Part shown: positions 8,727-17,208 of the stretch, in pieces
How positions within the stretch are numbered: position 1 is the first letter of the stretch
Layout of the letters: the number at the start of each line of letters is the position of its first letter
From: JAWCLZ01 sp038850275
Lineage (GTDB): Archaea; Halobacteriota; JAWCLZ01
Length of the DNA stretch: 64,000 bases
Reading direction: 5' to 3'
NCBI GenBank assembly: GCA_038850275.1
Contig: JAWCLZ010000001.1
Span: forward strand, 113,865-177,864
Position numbers and translations under genes: made by a program
Notes under the pieces: model-generated
Database searches by the model: none
The model's input: the letters and a program-made list of their open reading frames with translations, nothing else
What the model was told of the DNA's origin: nothing

Positions 8727-8774
8727 GTTTCCTCTTTATTTCCAGTTGGAAGTACTCTCATCTTTCTCTTTATT
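8706..8774. repeat. Imperfect 35-bp tandem duplication over the ribL start
   Basis: Positions 8706-8740 (containing the ribL start codon, CAT at 8724-8726) are repeated at 8741-8774 with three substitutions or indels. The second copy covers the stop codon of the upstream JAMM gene (TTA at 8770-8772). The duplication therefore makes up the whole spacer between the two genes. Confidence 0.9.
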
Positions 8775-9168
8775 CTTTATTATCAAATTCAATATCAAGT
8801 ACCTTTAAATTCCTTTCCCTTCCAAATGAATCATAGCAGCACCAGTTTACCTCTCTATAGGGATAGCAAGTGATTATATGATACCTCCCGCACTTGGCAA
8901 AAAGCTCAAGGTCTGCTTTACTGGGCTTGAGATTAGAAGAACAATGGCTATGTACAGTGCCAATGACGCTTGTATCCAATGGCATCATATCAAGTCTTAA
9001 AATAGCACTTATATTTGAGCTCTCAGTGCCAGGAAGGATTAAGACCTCGGTAATAACATCTTTTTCTACTCGAAGCAAGCCAGCAAATTCCCTAGGATGG
9101 GAATCTCTGCTTACGGCTAAAATGAATTTCAAGGTATCCCGCGCGATACCCTTAACCTCTTTTTTCAT
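8770..9168 (-). CDS. JAMM/MPN+ metalloprotease
   Basis: Zinc isopeptidase-like protein of the Rpn11/AfJAMM family. It has the catalytic Glu in REFAGLL and the full JAMM motif HSH...S..D at about residues 77-90 (GTVHSHCSSNLKPSKADLEL). Archaeal members can remove ubiquitin-like SAMPs. ATG at 9168 is preferred to TTG 9180 because GAGGGT precedes it. The 5' end overlaps the deoxyhypusine synthase gene, so they are probably co-transcribed. Cdc48 lies two genes downstream. Confidence 0.85.
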   Translation of the reverse strand: MKKEVKGIARDTLKFILAVSRDSHPREFAGLLRVEKDVITEVLILPGTESSNISAILRLDMMPLDTSVIGTVHSHCSSNLKPSKADLELFAKCGRYHIITCYPYREVNWCCYDSFGRERNLKVLDIEFDNKE

Positions 9169-10096
9169 CCCTACCCTCAATTCTACTTCTAACTGCAGCT
9201 ACTATTAATGGCAATGCAATTGTTGCATCGCAATAAACAGTCACCAGCTTAGCATCACTAGCGATTTTACCCCAGGAGATCGCTTCTTCAAGAGTGGCGC
9301 CTGAGAGTCCGCCGTGTTCAGGTCTATCCATTGTTATTTGAATTGCATAGTTAATATAATTTGGTGATATCAACATTGACTGCAAAATGAAGTTCTTAGG
9401 CAATCCCCCTCCTATGAACATAGCACCATTTTTTTTGGAGTTGAAGCAAATCTCCACTATTTCTCTTATATCTTTAAGGACATTGAGGGTTATTTGAGAG
9501 CGCAGCGAGGCATGCAGCCCAATTATGGAATCCGCTAATCCTGGGCAGAAGATTGGAATTTTATTCTTAGCAGCTGCACTTAAAATAGAGCTTTCAGCAT
9601 TAATTCGCAGACCGATTTCATAAAGCAATTCTCGAGTAGATAGCTCTTGTTTCTCAATTTCCATTAAAATTTCCCCTACCTTCTTTTCCAATAATTCAAA
9701 ATGTTCCATAGGGGTGTAAACATCATATATTCGATTAATTCCCTCTTCATATAGCGCTCGATCATCTGCAGCACTTGATCCCTTATAATGCCTTCCACCG
9801 AATGCTTCCAGTAAATCGTGGACCAGATTAGCTCCAGTGGTGACAAGTACATCAATGTAGCCAAGTTGAATTAAATCCACGATAACTTGCCTTAAACCAG
9901 CAGGTACAAGTGCGCCTGCTAAGCCAAAGAATTTCTTAACTTTTTTATCCCTAAGCATCTCTTCATAAATATTAACTGCTTCACTTAGCCTGTGGGCTCC
10001 GAAGGCACAGCTTCCCATTTCTTTCAAAAGTTGATCTACACTTATCCTTGGCTTTATCTTCAAATGCTTTATCGCTTGCTTAAATTGATCTAGCAT
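9152..10096 (-). CDS. dys: Deoxyhypusine synthase
   Basis: Makes the first step of hypusine formation on eIF5A, transferring an aminobutyl (or, in some archaea, an agmatine-derived) group to a lysine. Conserved stretches include FFGLAGALVPAG, VTTGANLVHDLLEA, PIFCPGLADS, FIGGGLPKN and the active-site lysine region EAISWGKI near the C-terminus. ATG at 10096 is chosen because GAGGAG lies six bases upstream; an earlier in-frame start at 10123 would add nine residues. It overlaps the ureohydrolase gene and is in an operon with eIF5A. Confidence 0.95.
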   Translation of the reverse strand: MLDQFKQAIKHLKIKPRISVDQLLKEMGSCAFGAHRLSEAVNIYEEMLRDKKVKKFFGLAGALVPAGLRQVIVDLIQLGYIDVLVTTGANLVHDLLEAFGGRHYKGSSAADDRALYEEGINRIYDVYTPMEHFELLEKKVGEILMEIEKQELSTRELLYEIGLRINAESSILSAAAKNKIPIFCPGLADSIIGLHASLRSQITLNVLKDIREIVEICFNSKKNGAMFIGGGLPKNFILQSMLISPNYINYAIQITMDRPEHGGLSGATLEEAISWGKIASDAKLVTVYCDATIALPLIVAAVRSRIEGRDEKRG

Positions 10097-10949
10097 GATA
10101 ACTCCTCGCTGCGATGAATTCACGCACCAATTTAGCGCCTAAGAGTGCAGTTTCACCTCGATCATAATCTGGAGCAATTTCCACGATGTCAAAGCCAGCT
10201 ACGCGAGGGGCAAGAGCTCTAATGGCTTTCTTCAACTCAATTGAACTCAAGCCAAAGGGCTCAGGGGTGGAAACAGCGGGAGCGAAGGCTGGGTCTAAAA
10301 CATCAAAGTCTATTGATAAATAGATATTCTCAGGCTTTAAATACCCAAGTACTTCTTTAACGATATTCTCAATGCCTAAAGCTGCTACCTGCTCAGCACT
10401 GTAATAGCGCAGGTTTTTATCGGCAAAGCTATATTCCTCTTTAGTGCCACTTCTAATTCCAATTGCCACATAGTTTTCTCTACCAAGGTATTTCACTATA
10501 TGATATGAAACGCAAGCGTGGTTGAATTTAACATTCAAGTACTTCTTCCTTAAGTCAAAATGGGCATCGAAAATGACAGCTGCTATTTGCTTGAAGGATT
10601 TAATGCAAGCATAGCTTAGTGAATGCTCTCCACCCAGCATTATTGGTATTTTACCATCATTCACTATCCCTTGAGTGCATTTCTGCACTAGCTCAAGTGT
10701 TTCTTCTACCCTTGGACTTACTTGGAGGTCGCCTAAATCACAGATCTTAACACTCTCGAGGTCTATTTTATATTCATGTATATAGGTTTCAAAATTGTAG
10801 CTAGCGCGCCTTATCTCAGCTGGTGCATTCCTAGCTCCTGATCTAAAGGAAGAAGTGCCATCGAATGGAGCGCCGTATATCACAAAATCAGCTTCTTCAT
10901 AGCTAGAATTTGCATCTGCAAAAAATGGCTTAACAAGCAAACATCTCAC
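10080..10949 (-). CDS. Agmatinase-like ureohydrolase (likely hypusine pathway)
   Basis: Arginase/agmatinase superfamily, 289 residues. Manganese-site motifs are GGEHS, DAHFDL and SIDFDVLDPAFAP, with a late acidic residue in DIVEIAPDYD. The GTG start overlaps the eIF5A stop, and its 3' end overlaps deoxyhypusine synthase. In Haloferax an agmatinase homologue is reported to complete deoxyhypusine formation after agmatine is joined to eIF5A. The tight eIF5A-agmatinase-DHS order here supports that role over general polyamine synthesis. Confidence 0.9.
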   Translation of the reverse strand: MRCLLVKPFFADANSSYEEADFVIYGAPFDGTSSFRSGARNAPAEIRRASYNFETYIHEYKIDLESVKICDLGDLQVSPRVEETLELVQKCTQGIVNDGKIPIMLGGEHSLSYACIKSFKQIAAVIFDAHFDLRKKYLNVKFNHACVSYHIVKYLGRENYVAIGIRSGTKEEYSFADKNLRYYSAEQVAALGIENIVKEVLGYLKPENIYLSIDFDVLDPAFAPAVSTPEPFGLSSIELKKAIRALAPRVAGFDIVEIAPDYDRGETALLGAKLVREFIAARSYHARSI

Positions 10950-11329
10950 CTGATATCAAGTTTTACCTTTCCCATAGCAGTGAGATAAGGCACTTCCTCT
11001 CCAACTTTTATTCTAACTTTATCCTCAGGAGCAAGCTTTAGCTCAAATGTGGAATAATCATCTAAGTCCATGAGCTGAGCAATATCCCCAGAGATGGAGA
11101 GCACTTGCGCTCGCTTTCTCTCAACGATTGGCACATAGATTTTAGCATCAACTGGGGAAACTATGGATCGCTTTTGCCCATCGAAGATTCCAATCGCATC
11201 TACACGCGCTTTAGCAGAACCGTGTTTCCCTGGTTTAGAGTGGGTTATACTTAAAATAATGCAGGGCTCTTCATCTATTACTACATAGCGTCCTTCCTTC
11301 AATTTTCCAACTTCAGTTTGTTCCTTCAT
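10946..11329 (-). CDS. Translation factor aIF5A
   Basis: 127 residues, the usual archaeal length. An N-terminal SH3-like domain carries the hypusination loop SKPGKHGSAK, with Lys35 as the modified residue. The C-terminal OB fold runs from about 70 to 127. A strong GGAGG lies seven bases before the ATG. It is the first gene of the minus-strand run with its modifying enzymes immediately downstream. It acts at the ribosome E site to rescue stalled peptide bond formation. Confidence 0.97.
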   Translation of the reverse strand: MKEQTEVGKLKEGRYVVIDEEPCIILSITHSKPGKHGSAKARVDAIGIFDGQKRSIVSPVDAKIYVPIVERKRAQVLSISGDIAQLMDLDDYSTFELKLAPEDKVRIKVGEEVPYLTAMGKVKLDIR

Positions 11330-11439
11330 AGATTTCCTCCTTCATCGCGAACAGCGCATATATTTGCATATGGAATAATAAGCTTTTCATAGTCATTTAC
11401 TTTAATAATATGAATGGCATTGAATGGAGGAATTAATGT

Positions 11440-11715
11440 TTGGATGAGCATTTGCTTACGATAAAAAACATGGTTACAAATTGGTATGAGGTGTATAAAA
11501 GGATGGAGCGTGATGAATCAGTAATAGTCATGTTTATTGATGTTATAAATAGACTCGCGGAGACGTATCTCGCTGAGCTATATAGAACTAATTCAATAAG
11601 CCCTGAGGATTACTCAGAGATGATGGCTTACTTCGAAGAATTGGTAAAAAAATTAATTAAAGAGTTTGGATATGAAAATACTGTTTTCTTATGGGACCAC
11701 ATAAGAGGATGCTAA
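11440..11715 (+). CDS. Small helical protein of unknown function
   Basis: 91 residues, TTG start with GGAGG nine bases upstream (11426-11430). Predicted all-helical, acidic, with aromatic residues (NWYEVYKRM, MAYFEELVKKLI) and a terminal Cys. No family recognised. It is the first plus-strand gene after the eIF5A divergence and precedes gar1 by 118 bp, with a separate promoter in between. Confidence 0.6.
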   Translation: MDEHLLTIKNMVTNWYEVYKRMERDESVIVMFIDVINRLAETYLAELYRTNSISPEDYSEMMAYFEELVKKLIKEFGYENTVFLWDHIRGC

Positions 11716-11785
11716 TTTCTTGGCGTTATTTCAAAGCTTTTCTTGAATGCAGTTTGAATAAACTCAAATATATGTTTTACGAAAG

Positions 11786-11823
11786 TTTTATATACTAGAA
11801 ATTTCTTGTATATATTACTTTCG
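11786..11823 (+). promoter_or_regulatory. TATA box inside a palindrome upstream of gar1-tfb
   Basis: TTTTATATA at 11786-11793 is a good archaeal TATA box. It overlaps a dyad at 11790-11813 (ATATAC and GTATAT arms around a perfect AGAAATTTCT centre, one T/T mismatch). CGAAAGT at 11780-11786 and ACTTTCG at 11817-11823 form an outer pair of arms. Such symmetry over a promoter suggests an operator, possibly autoregulation of tfb, or a 5' hairpin. Confidence 0.65.
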
Positions 11824-11833
11824 AGGTTTAAGT

Positions 11834-12076
11834 TTGAAAAAATTGGGTGTTGTGCTTCACGTTTCTACGCGTGGAGACTTGATCTTGAAGAGGGATAAGA
11901 GTGACTTGCTTCCTAAGTTTGATTCCATCGTAGTTGATAAGAGACTCAGCAAGATTGGAGTGATAAGAGATATATTCGGTCCCGTGGATTCGCCTTATGT
12001 CTCTGTGAAGCCATATAAGAAAGCAATGAATGAACTCCGCGCGTTGATTGGTGAGAAACTATATGTTAAAGATTGA
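11834..12076 (+). CDS. gar1: H/ACA RNP protein Gar1
   Basis: 80 residues, a compact beta-barrel protein of box H/ACA ribonucleoproteins that guide pseudouridylation with Cbf5, Nop10 and L7Ae. Typical segments are LGVVLHVSTRGDLILK, IGVIRDIFGPVDSPYVSVKP and GEKLYV. TTG start, with GAGGTTT just upstream. It lies 24 bp before tfb, the common euryarchaeal gar1-tfb pair. Confidence 0.93.
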   Translation: MKKLGVVLHVSTRGDLILKRDKSDLLPKFDSIVVDKRLSKIGVIRDIFGPVDSPYVSVKPYKKAMNELRALIGEKLYVKD

Positions 12077-12100
12077 AATGAGATTGAATGAGGTGAGACC

Positions 12101-13078
12101 TTGGCGAGGGAAGTTGAAAAAGAGGGAGAAAAGGAAAAAGTAAGAGAGGAAGAGGAGGTAGAAGAGGAAACAACTCAGCTTAAGTGCCCAGAGTGTGGGA
12201 GTAGGCAGCTTGTTCACGATTATGAAAGAGCTGAACTTGTATGTGATAATTGCGGTCTTGTGATCGACAAGGATTTTATAGATATGGGTCCTGAGTGGCG
12301 AGCTTTTGATCACGATCAAAGGATGAAGCGCTCGAGAGTGGGCGCGCCAATGACATATACGATTCACGATAAAGGTCTATCAACCATGATTGACTGGAGG
12401 AATCGCGATTCATATGGCAAGCCAATTTCCTCCAAGAATAGAGCGCAGCTTTATCGCTTGAGGAAATGGCAGAGGAGAATTAGAGTGAGCAATGCAACAG
12501 AGCGTAACCTTGCCTTTGCATTATCTGAGCTTGATAGAATGGCAAGTGCTCTTGGTCTGCCCAGAAATGTGCGTGAGACAGCAGCAGTTATATATCGCAA
12601 GGCAGTTGATAAGAATTTAATTAGAGGAAGGAGCATTGAAGGAGTGGCTGCAGCTGCTTTATATGCAGCGTGCAGGCAAATTAGCGTGCCTAGAACACTG
12701 GATGAAATAGCCCAAGTTTCAAGGGTTAGTAGAAAGGAGATTGGCAGAACATATAGATTCATCTCTAGAGAGCTTGGTCTAAAGCTCATGCCAACTTCAC
12801 CCATAGACTATGTGCCTAGATTTTGCTCAGGTTTGAATCTCAAGGGCGAAGTGCAGTCGAAGGCAATTGAAATCTTGAGACAAGCGGGGGAGAAAGAACT
12901 CACGAGTGGTAGAGGTCCCACTGGTGTTGCTGCAGCAGCAATTTACATCTCCTCAATTCTCTGTGGAGAACGGAGAACCCAGCGAGAGGTTGCTGAAGTA
13001 GCGGGTGTAACAGAAGTTACGATTCGAAATCGATATAAAGAGTTGGCGGAAGAGTTGGACATTGAAATCATTCTTTAA
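12101..13078 (+). CDS. tfb: Transcription initiation factor TFB
   Basis: Archaeal TFIIB homologue that binds TBP-TATA and recruits RNA polymerase. After a charged 25-residue N-tail, the zinc ribbon CPECGS...CDNCG spans about 28-50. The B-reader/linker follows, then two cyclin repeats (about 125-210 and 220-310), each with an HTH such as SRVSRKEIGRTYRFI and AGVTEVTIRNRYKEL. Start is TTG (GAGG upstream). This is the canonical TFB; a second, highly divergent TFB-like protein lies at 23624-24490. Confidence 0.98.
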   Translation: MAREVEKEGEKEKVREEEEVEEETTQLKCPECGSRQLVHDYERAELVCDNCGLVIDKDFIDMGPEWRAFDHDQRMKRSRVGAPMTYTIHDKGLSTMIDWRNRDSYGKPISSKNRAQLYRLRKWQRRIRVSNATERNLAFALSELDRMASALGLPRNVRETAAVIYRKAVDKNLIRGRSIEGVAAAALYAACRQISVPRTLDEIAQVSRVSRKEIGRTYRFISRELGLKLMPTSPIDYVPRFCSGLNLKGEVQSKAIEILRQAGEKELTSGRGPTGVAAAAIYISSILCGERRTQREVAEVAGVTEVTIRNRYKELAEELDIEIIL

Positions 13079-13109
13079 ATGTTGGAAATTGAAATAATTT
13101 TCTTTAAAT
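13054..13109. repeat. Imperfect 27/29-bp tandem duplication of the tfb end
   Basis: 13054-13080 contains the tfb stop region. 13081-13109 repeats it with three changes and a 2-bp insertion. The larE start codon (13108) lies at the end of the second copy. Confidence 0.85.
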
Positions 13110-13917
13110 GGAACTTGGGTTAAAGTTAAAAATTGAGCAGATTAAAAAAGCAGTTAAAGCTAAGCAGAGTATGCTTATTGCCTTCTCTGGGGGGGTGGAT
13201 AGCTCAGTTGTAGCCGCGCTTGCTTTTCAAGCATTGGGTGAGAAAGCACTTGCTGTCACAGTTGACTCAGAAACTCTCCCCCCATTTGAGCTTGAAAATG
13301 CCATTGAGGTAGCAAGGAAAATTGGAATACAGCATAGGATAGTTAAATATAACGAGCTTAATTCCGAGGAGTTCAGGCGAAATCCCCATGATCGCTGTTA
13401 TTACTGCAAGAGAAGCTTGCTTGAAGTTTTAACTAAATTGGCACGCGAGGAAGGATTTAATGTCATAGCTGATGGCACAAATGCAGATGATTACTTAGCC
13501 CATAGACCTGGGATAAAAGCTCTCCGCGAGTTCAATGTTTTCTCCCCCCTCGCAGAATTCAGCGTTAGTAAAGCAGAGGTTAGAGCAATAGCTAGAGAAT
13601 TAAATCTACCCAATGCAGACAAACCCTCTATGGCATGCACTGCCTCTCGCTTTCCATATGGACTTGAGATCACCAAGGAAAAACTGGATAGAGTTAAGCA
13701 AGCAGAGATGTTTCTCTTTAAAATGGGCTTCAAGCAGGTTAGAGTAAGAGACCACGATGGCATAGCAAGGATAGAAGTGCTGAGGGAGGATAATCAAGCT
13801 ATCATTGAGAATTCAATTACCATTGCTAGGGAATTGAGAAAACTCGGATATAAATATATTACTCTAGATTTAGAGGGCTATAGACCTGGAAGTTTGGACG
13901 AGGTTCTCTCTAGATAA
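13108..13917 (+). CDS. larE: LarE-type ATP-dependent sulfur transferase
   Basis: PP-loop ATPase of the LarE/NCAIR-like family that sulfurates pyridinium dicarboxylate in nickel-pincer cofactor synthesis. It has PP-loop FSGGVDSSV at about 27-35, RCYYCKRS at about 96, DGTNADD, and KPSMACTASRFPYG near 170, which keeps the sulfur-donating cysteine. LarB, LarC and a lactate racemase are not in the window, so the exact target is uncertain. A cysteine desulfurase follows 62 bp downstream. Confidence 0.88.
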   Translation: MELGLKLKIEQIKKAVKAKQSMLIAFSGGVDSSVVAALAFQALGEKALAVTVDSETLPPFELENAIEVARKIGIQHRIVKYNELNSEEFRRNPHDRCYYCKRSLLEVLTKLAREEGFNVIADGTNADDYLAHRPGIKALREFNVFSPLAEFSVSKAEVRAIARELNLPNADKPSMACTASRFPYGLEITKEKLDRVKQAEMFLFKMGFKQVRVRDHDGIARIEVLREDNQAIIENSITIARELRKLGYKYITLDLEGYRPGSLDEVLSR

Positions 13918-13979
13918 CAATACTCTAAATAGTAAATAGCTCCAAAACTCTTTTCAATCTAAAGCGCGTTTCGAAGAAT

Positions 13980-15161
13980 ATGTATGATGTGCAGAAAATT
14001 CGCAGGGATTTCCCAATTTTAGATAAAGTGATTTATCTAGATAGCGCTGCAACAAGTCTTAAGCCAACGCAGGTTTTGGAAGCTTTGAAAGAATTCTTCT
14101 TTGAATACTCAGCAAACTATGGTAGAGGTGCTCATAGACTCGCAAGGCAAGCGACTGAGCAATATGAAGCTGTGCGGGAAGCAATAGCCAAATTTATAGG
14201 CGCTCAGCCCGAGCAGCTTATCTTCACCAAAAATACAACTGAAGCTATAAATCTAGTTGCACTTGGACTTAAGTGGGAAAGAGGCGATGAAGTTATTGCT
14301 ACTTCAATCGAGCATCATTCAAATCTTATACCTTGGCAGCGATTGCAAAGAATAGGGGTAAGGCTTGTGATTGCTCCAGCAAATGAAAATGGAGTAGTTT
14401 CTCCTAGTGCTATTGAAGCAGCAATCACTAAGCAAACTAAGTTAATTGCAATTAGCCACGTTTCCAATACCCTAGGAACTATACAGCCAGTGGAGGAAAT
14501 AGCGAGGCTTGCGCGAGATAGAGCTATTCTCTTGCTTGTTGATGCTGCGCAGTCCATAGGTCATTTGAAGATAAATGTAAGAGAAATCAACTGCGACTTC
14601 ATCGCAATTTCAGGACACAAGGGATTGCTTGGTCCTCAGGGTACAGGTGCTCTCTATGCTCGAGATCCCTCGCTTCTTGAACCAGTTTATGCTGGTGGAG
14701 GTGTTGTGGAAGAGGTTACCCCCTCAAGCTTTAAATGGATAGCTTCAATAGCTCGCTTCGAAGCTGGCACGCCAAATCTACCTGGTATAATTGGCCTAGG
14801 CAGAGGCTTGAGATATGTTCAAGAAATTGGCGTTGAAAATATAAGACAGCATATAGAGAGTTTAAGTTCACATCTAGATAGAGGGTTAAGGGATATTGAA
14901 AACGTTGAAACCTATGGTGGTAGCATTAAACACGGCATTGTTTCATTCAATATAAAGGGAATGAACTGCCACGATGTAGCGCTTATATTAGATGAATCTA
15001 GAAAAATATGCGTTAGAAGTGGGCTTCATTGTGCTTCATTAGCGATTAAACAGCTTGGGGTTGAGGGAACTGTGAGAGCCTCGCTTGGTTTATATAATAC
15101 TAGAGATGATGTTGATATTCTAATTGAAACTGTTAAAAACATAGCTGAGGCGCTGGTGTGA
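13980..15161 (+). CDS. Cysteine desulfurase, SufS/CsdA type
   Basis: PLP enzyme releasing sulfur from cysteine. Hallmarks are YLDSAATSLKP at the N-terminus, NTTEAINLVA, EHHSNLIPW, the PLP lysine in SGHKGLLGPQGTG at about residue 225, and the active Cys in RSGLHCASLAI at about 346. Length 393 fits. No SufE, SufU or scaffold gene adjoins it; larE upstream and kptA overlapping downstream are its neighbours. Confidence 0.92.
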   Translation: MYDVQKIRRDFPILDKVIYLDSAATSLKPTQVLEALKEFFFEYSANYGRGAHRLARQATEQYEAVREAIAKFIGAQPEQLIFTKNTTEAINLVALGLKWERGDEVIATSIEHHSNLIPWQRLQRIGVRLVIAPANENGVVSPSAIEAAITKQTKLIAISHVSNTLGTIQPVEEIARLARDRAILLLVDAAQSIGHLKINVREINCDFIAISGHKGLLGPQGTGALYARDPSLLEPVYAGGGVVEEVTPSSFKWIASIARFEAGTPNLPGIIGLGRGLRYVQEIGVENIRQHIESLSSHLDRGLRDIENVETYGGSIKHGIVSFNIKGMNCHDVALILDESRKICVRSGLHCASLAIKQLGVEGTVRASLGLYNTRDDVDILIETVKNIAEALV

Positions 15162-15790
15162 ATATGAAGCAGGAGATGATAAGATTCTGCTTAACCCATG
15201 GCTACTTCCGCGGTGGGAAATGCAAATGCGGCGAGACCGGGCGCTTTGTACTTTCAGCTTATAAAGCAGAGAAATTGGGCAAGATCGTGAGTGGTGCACT
15301 TCGCCATTTCCCAGATAAACTTGGGCTGAAAATAGATAAACAAGGTTGGACGAGCTATAGCGAACTGGTTAAAGCAGTTCAGAAGCGCTATCACTGGGCT
15401 AAGGAGTATCATATTCGAGCATTAGTTGAATCAGATGAAAAAGGGAGGTATCAATTGAAAGAGGGTAAGATAAGAGCAACTTACGGGCACTCCATCGATG
15501 TCGAATTAGATTTCCCTCCTAATGATCAAGCTGTTTTATACTATGGCACGAGTGAGGAGGAAGCGGAGATGATCTTAGTAACAGGCTTAAAGCCAGTTAA
15601 GCAGCGCTATGTGCATTTAAGCAGAACCATTGAGAACGCAGTTACGGTGGCAAATATCCATACAGATAAGCCAATAATTGTAACAGTCGACGCCAAGGGA
15701 GCGCAGGAAAGCGGGGTTAAAATCATGAAGGTTGGGGATATCTGTTTATCTGAGCCAATTCCAGCGTGTTTTTTAAGCATCAAGGCTTAG
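15158..15790 (+). CDS. kptA: RNA 2'-phosphotransferase, KptA/Tpt1 family
   Basis: Transfers an internal 2'-phosphate from RNA to NAD. The N-terminus has a putative zinc site (CLTHGYFRGGKCKCG). It is followed by the RNA-binding winged domain (SGALRHFPDKLGL, GWTSYSELV) and the ADP-ribosyltransferase-like domain (YYGTSEEEAEMIL, RYVHLSRTIENAV). The GTG start overlaps the desulfurase stop by four bases. Archaeal tRNA splicing does not leave a 2'-phosphate, so its natural substrate is open. Confidence 0.9.
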   Translation: MNMKQEMIRFCLTHGYFRGGKCKCGETGRFVLSAYKAEKLGKIVSGALRHFPDKLGLKIDKQGWTSYSELVKAVQKRYHWAKEYHIRALVESDEKGRYQLKEGKIRATYGHSIDVELDFPPNDQAVLYYGTSEEEAEMILVTGLKPVKQRYVHLSRTIENAVTVANIHTDKPIIVTVDAKGAQESGVKIMKVGDICLSEPIPACFLSIKA

Positions 15791-17054
15791 TCTTTCTCAT
15801 AGCCTCAAGCAGCTCCTTAGCTCGATCCAAGCGTATTTTTCTCTCCCTCACCATTATCTCTGCGATTTTATCTATTAAATCACCTGTAGCCCCAGCTGCA
15901 ATTGCAATATTCCTAGAATGCAGACTCATATGGCCTCGCTGAATCCCCTCAGTTGCAAGAGCTCTAAGAGCTGCAAAATTCTGGGCAAGTCCAACTGCAG
16001 CCATTACCTCAGCGAGTTCAGCAGCGGTTTTCACTCCTAAAATTTTGAGGTTAATTCTAGCTGTTGGATGGGTTTTAGTTGCTCCCCCCACGATTCCTAC
16101 TGCTAATGGGAGCTCAATTGTGCCAACTAAATCGCCATTGCTGTTCTTCTCCCATCTCGAGAGAGGCTCATATCTCCCACTTCTACTAGCATAAGCATGC
16201 GCTCCTGCTTCAATGGCACGAGTGTCATTTCCAGTTGCTAGAGCAACAGCTGTTATTCCATTCATGATTCCCTTGTTATGAGTGGTAGCTCGATAGTGAT
16301 CTGAAGCAGCGAATTCATATGCGAGGAGAATCGCATCCACCACTTCTTCGCCTCCAATTGCATCTTTTGGAAATATCGCTCGAGCTCTCGCTAAACGCTT
16401 GTCAGCGAAGTTTGAAATTATTCTTAAATAAACCTTGCCTCGGGTGATTTCCTCAATTAAGGGAGCGACTGCCTCCGCCATGGTATTAACTGCATTAGCT
16501 CCCATGGCATCTCTGCAGTCAACGATTAAATGAGTTATCACCATTGCACCTTTGCTTGTTTGAATCACTCTTGCTTCAACATCTCTAGCTCCACCACCTA
16601 GCTTAACAAGTACTGGATCTTGCTCATTTGCAACTTTTAAAATCTCTTCTTTGCGCTCTAGAATGCGATTTCTCGCAGCATATGGGTCTTTGATTCTAGT
16701 TGCCTGTATCTGGCCAATCATAAGTGCACCTGAGGTGCTGGTGAAAAACCCACCTCCCTCTCTAGCCATCTTCGCTGCATTGCTCGCAGCTGCAACAACT
16801 GAGGGCTCTTCTATAGCCATGGGAATGAGGTAATCTCTGCCATTTATTAAGAAATTCACAGCGACTCCAAGAGGCAAAGTCATGCCCCCTATTACATTCT
16901 CAATCATTCTATCAGCTATCTCTACTTCAAGTGCACCTGTATTCGAAAGAATTTTAACTTCATCCTCGCTTAAACTAGCGAAGTTTTTCACGAACTCAAG
17001 TCTCTGCTTAAAACTCAGTTTGTAAAAACCCGAAACCTTTGAAGTCCTCTCCAA
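15780..17054 (-). CDS. hmgA: Hydroxymethylglutaryl-CoA reductase, class II type
   Basis: Makes mevalonate for archaeal isoprenoid lipids. TTG at 17054 is the start because AGGAGGTT lies seven bases upstream; the frame is open 36 bases further. Motifs ENVIGGMTLPLGVAVNFLIN, EEPSVVAAASNAAK, TSTSGALMIGQIQ and DCRDAMGANAVNTMAEA, and the length of 424, match the bacterial-like class II enzymes rather than the class I enzyme of most archaea. Class II is known in Archaeoglobus. Confidence 0.93.
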   Translation of the reverse strand: MERTSKVSGFYKLSFKQRLEFVKNFASLSEDEVKILSNTGALEVEIADRMIENVIGGMTLPLGVAVNFLINGRDYLIPMAIEEPSVVAAASNAAKMAREGGGFFTSTSGALMIGQIQATRIKDPYAARNRILERKEEILKVANEQDPVLVKLGGGARDVEARVIQTSKGAMVITHLIVDCRDAMGANAVNTMAEAVAPLIEEITRGKVYLRIISNFADKRLARARAIFPKDAIGGEEVVDAILLAYEFAASDHYRATTHNKGIMNGITAVALATGNDTRAIEAGAHAYASRSGRYEPLSRWEKNSNGDLVGTIELPLAVGIVGGATKTHPTARINLKILGVKTAAELAEVMAAVGLAQNFAALRALATEGIQRGHMSLHSRNIAIAAGATGDLIDKIAEIMVRERKIRLDRAKELLEAMRKTKP

Positions 17055-17208
17055 ATTTGAACCTCCTAGATTTATCAATAGCAATAGCATTATTATAATT
17101 TATCCAATTGATTAAGCTGTATTTTTGCGTTCTATTAAATTCCTCAAATGGTATTCAAAACTTTTTCATGAAAGAATTTAGGGCAAAATATGGGATCATC
17201 GTTGATTT

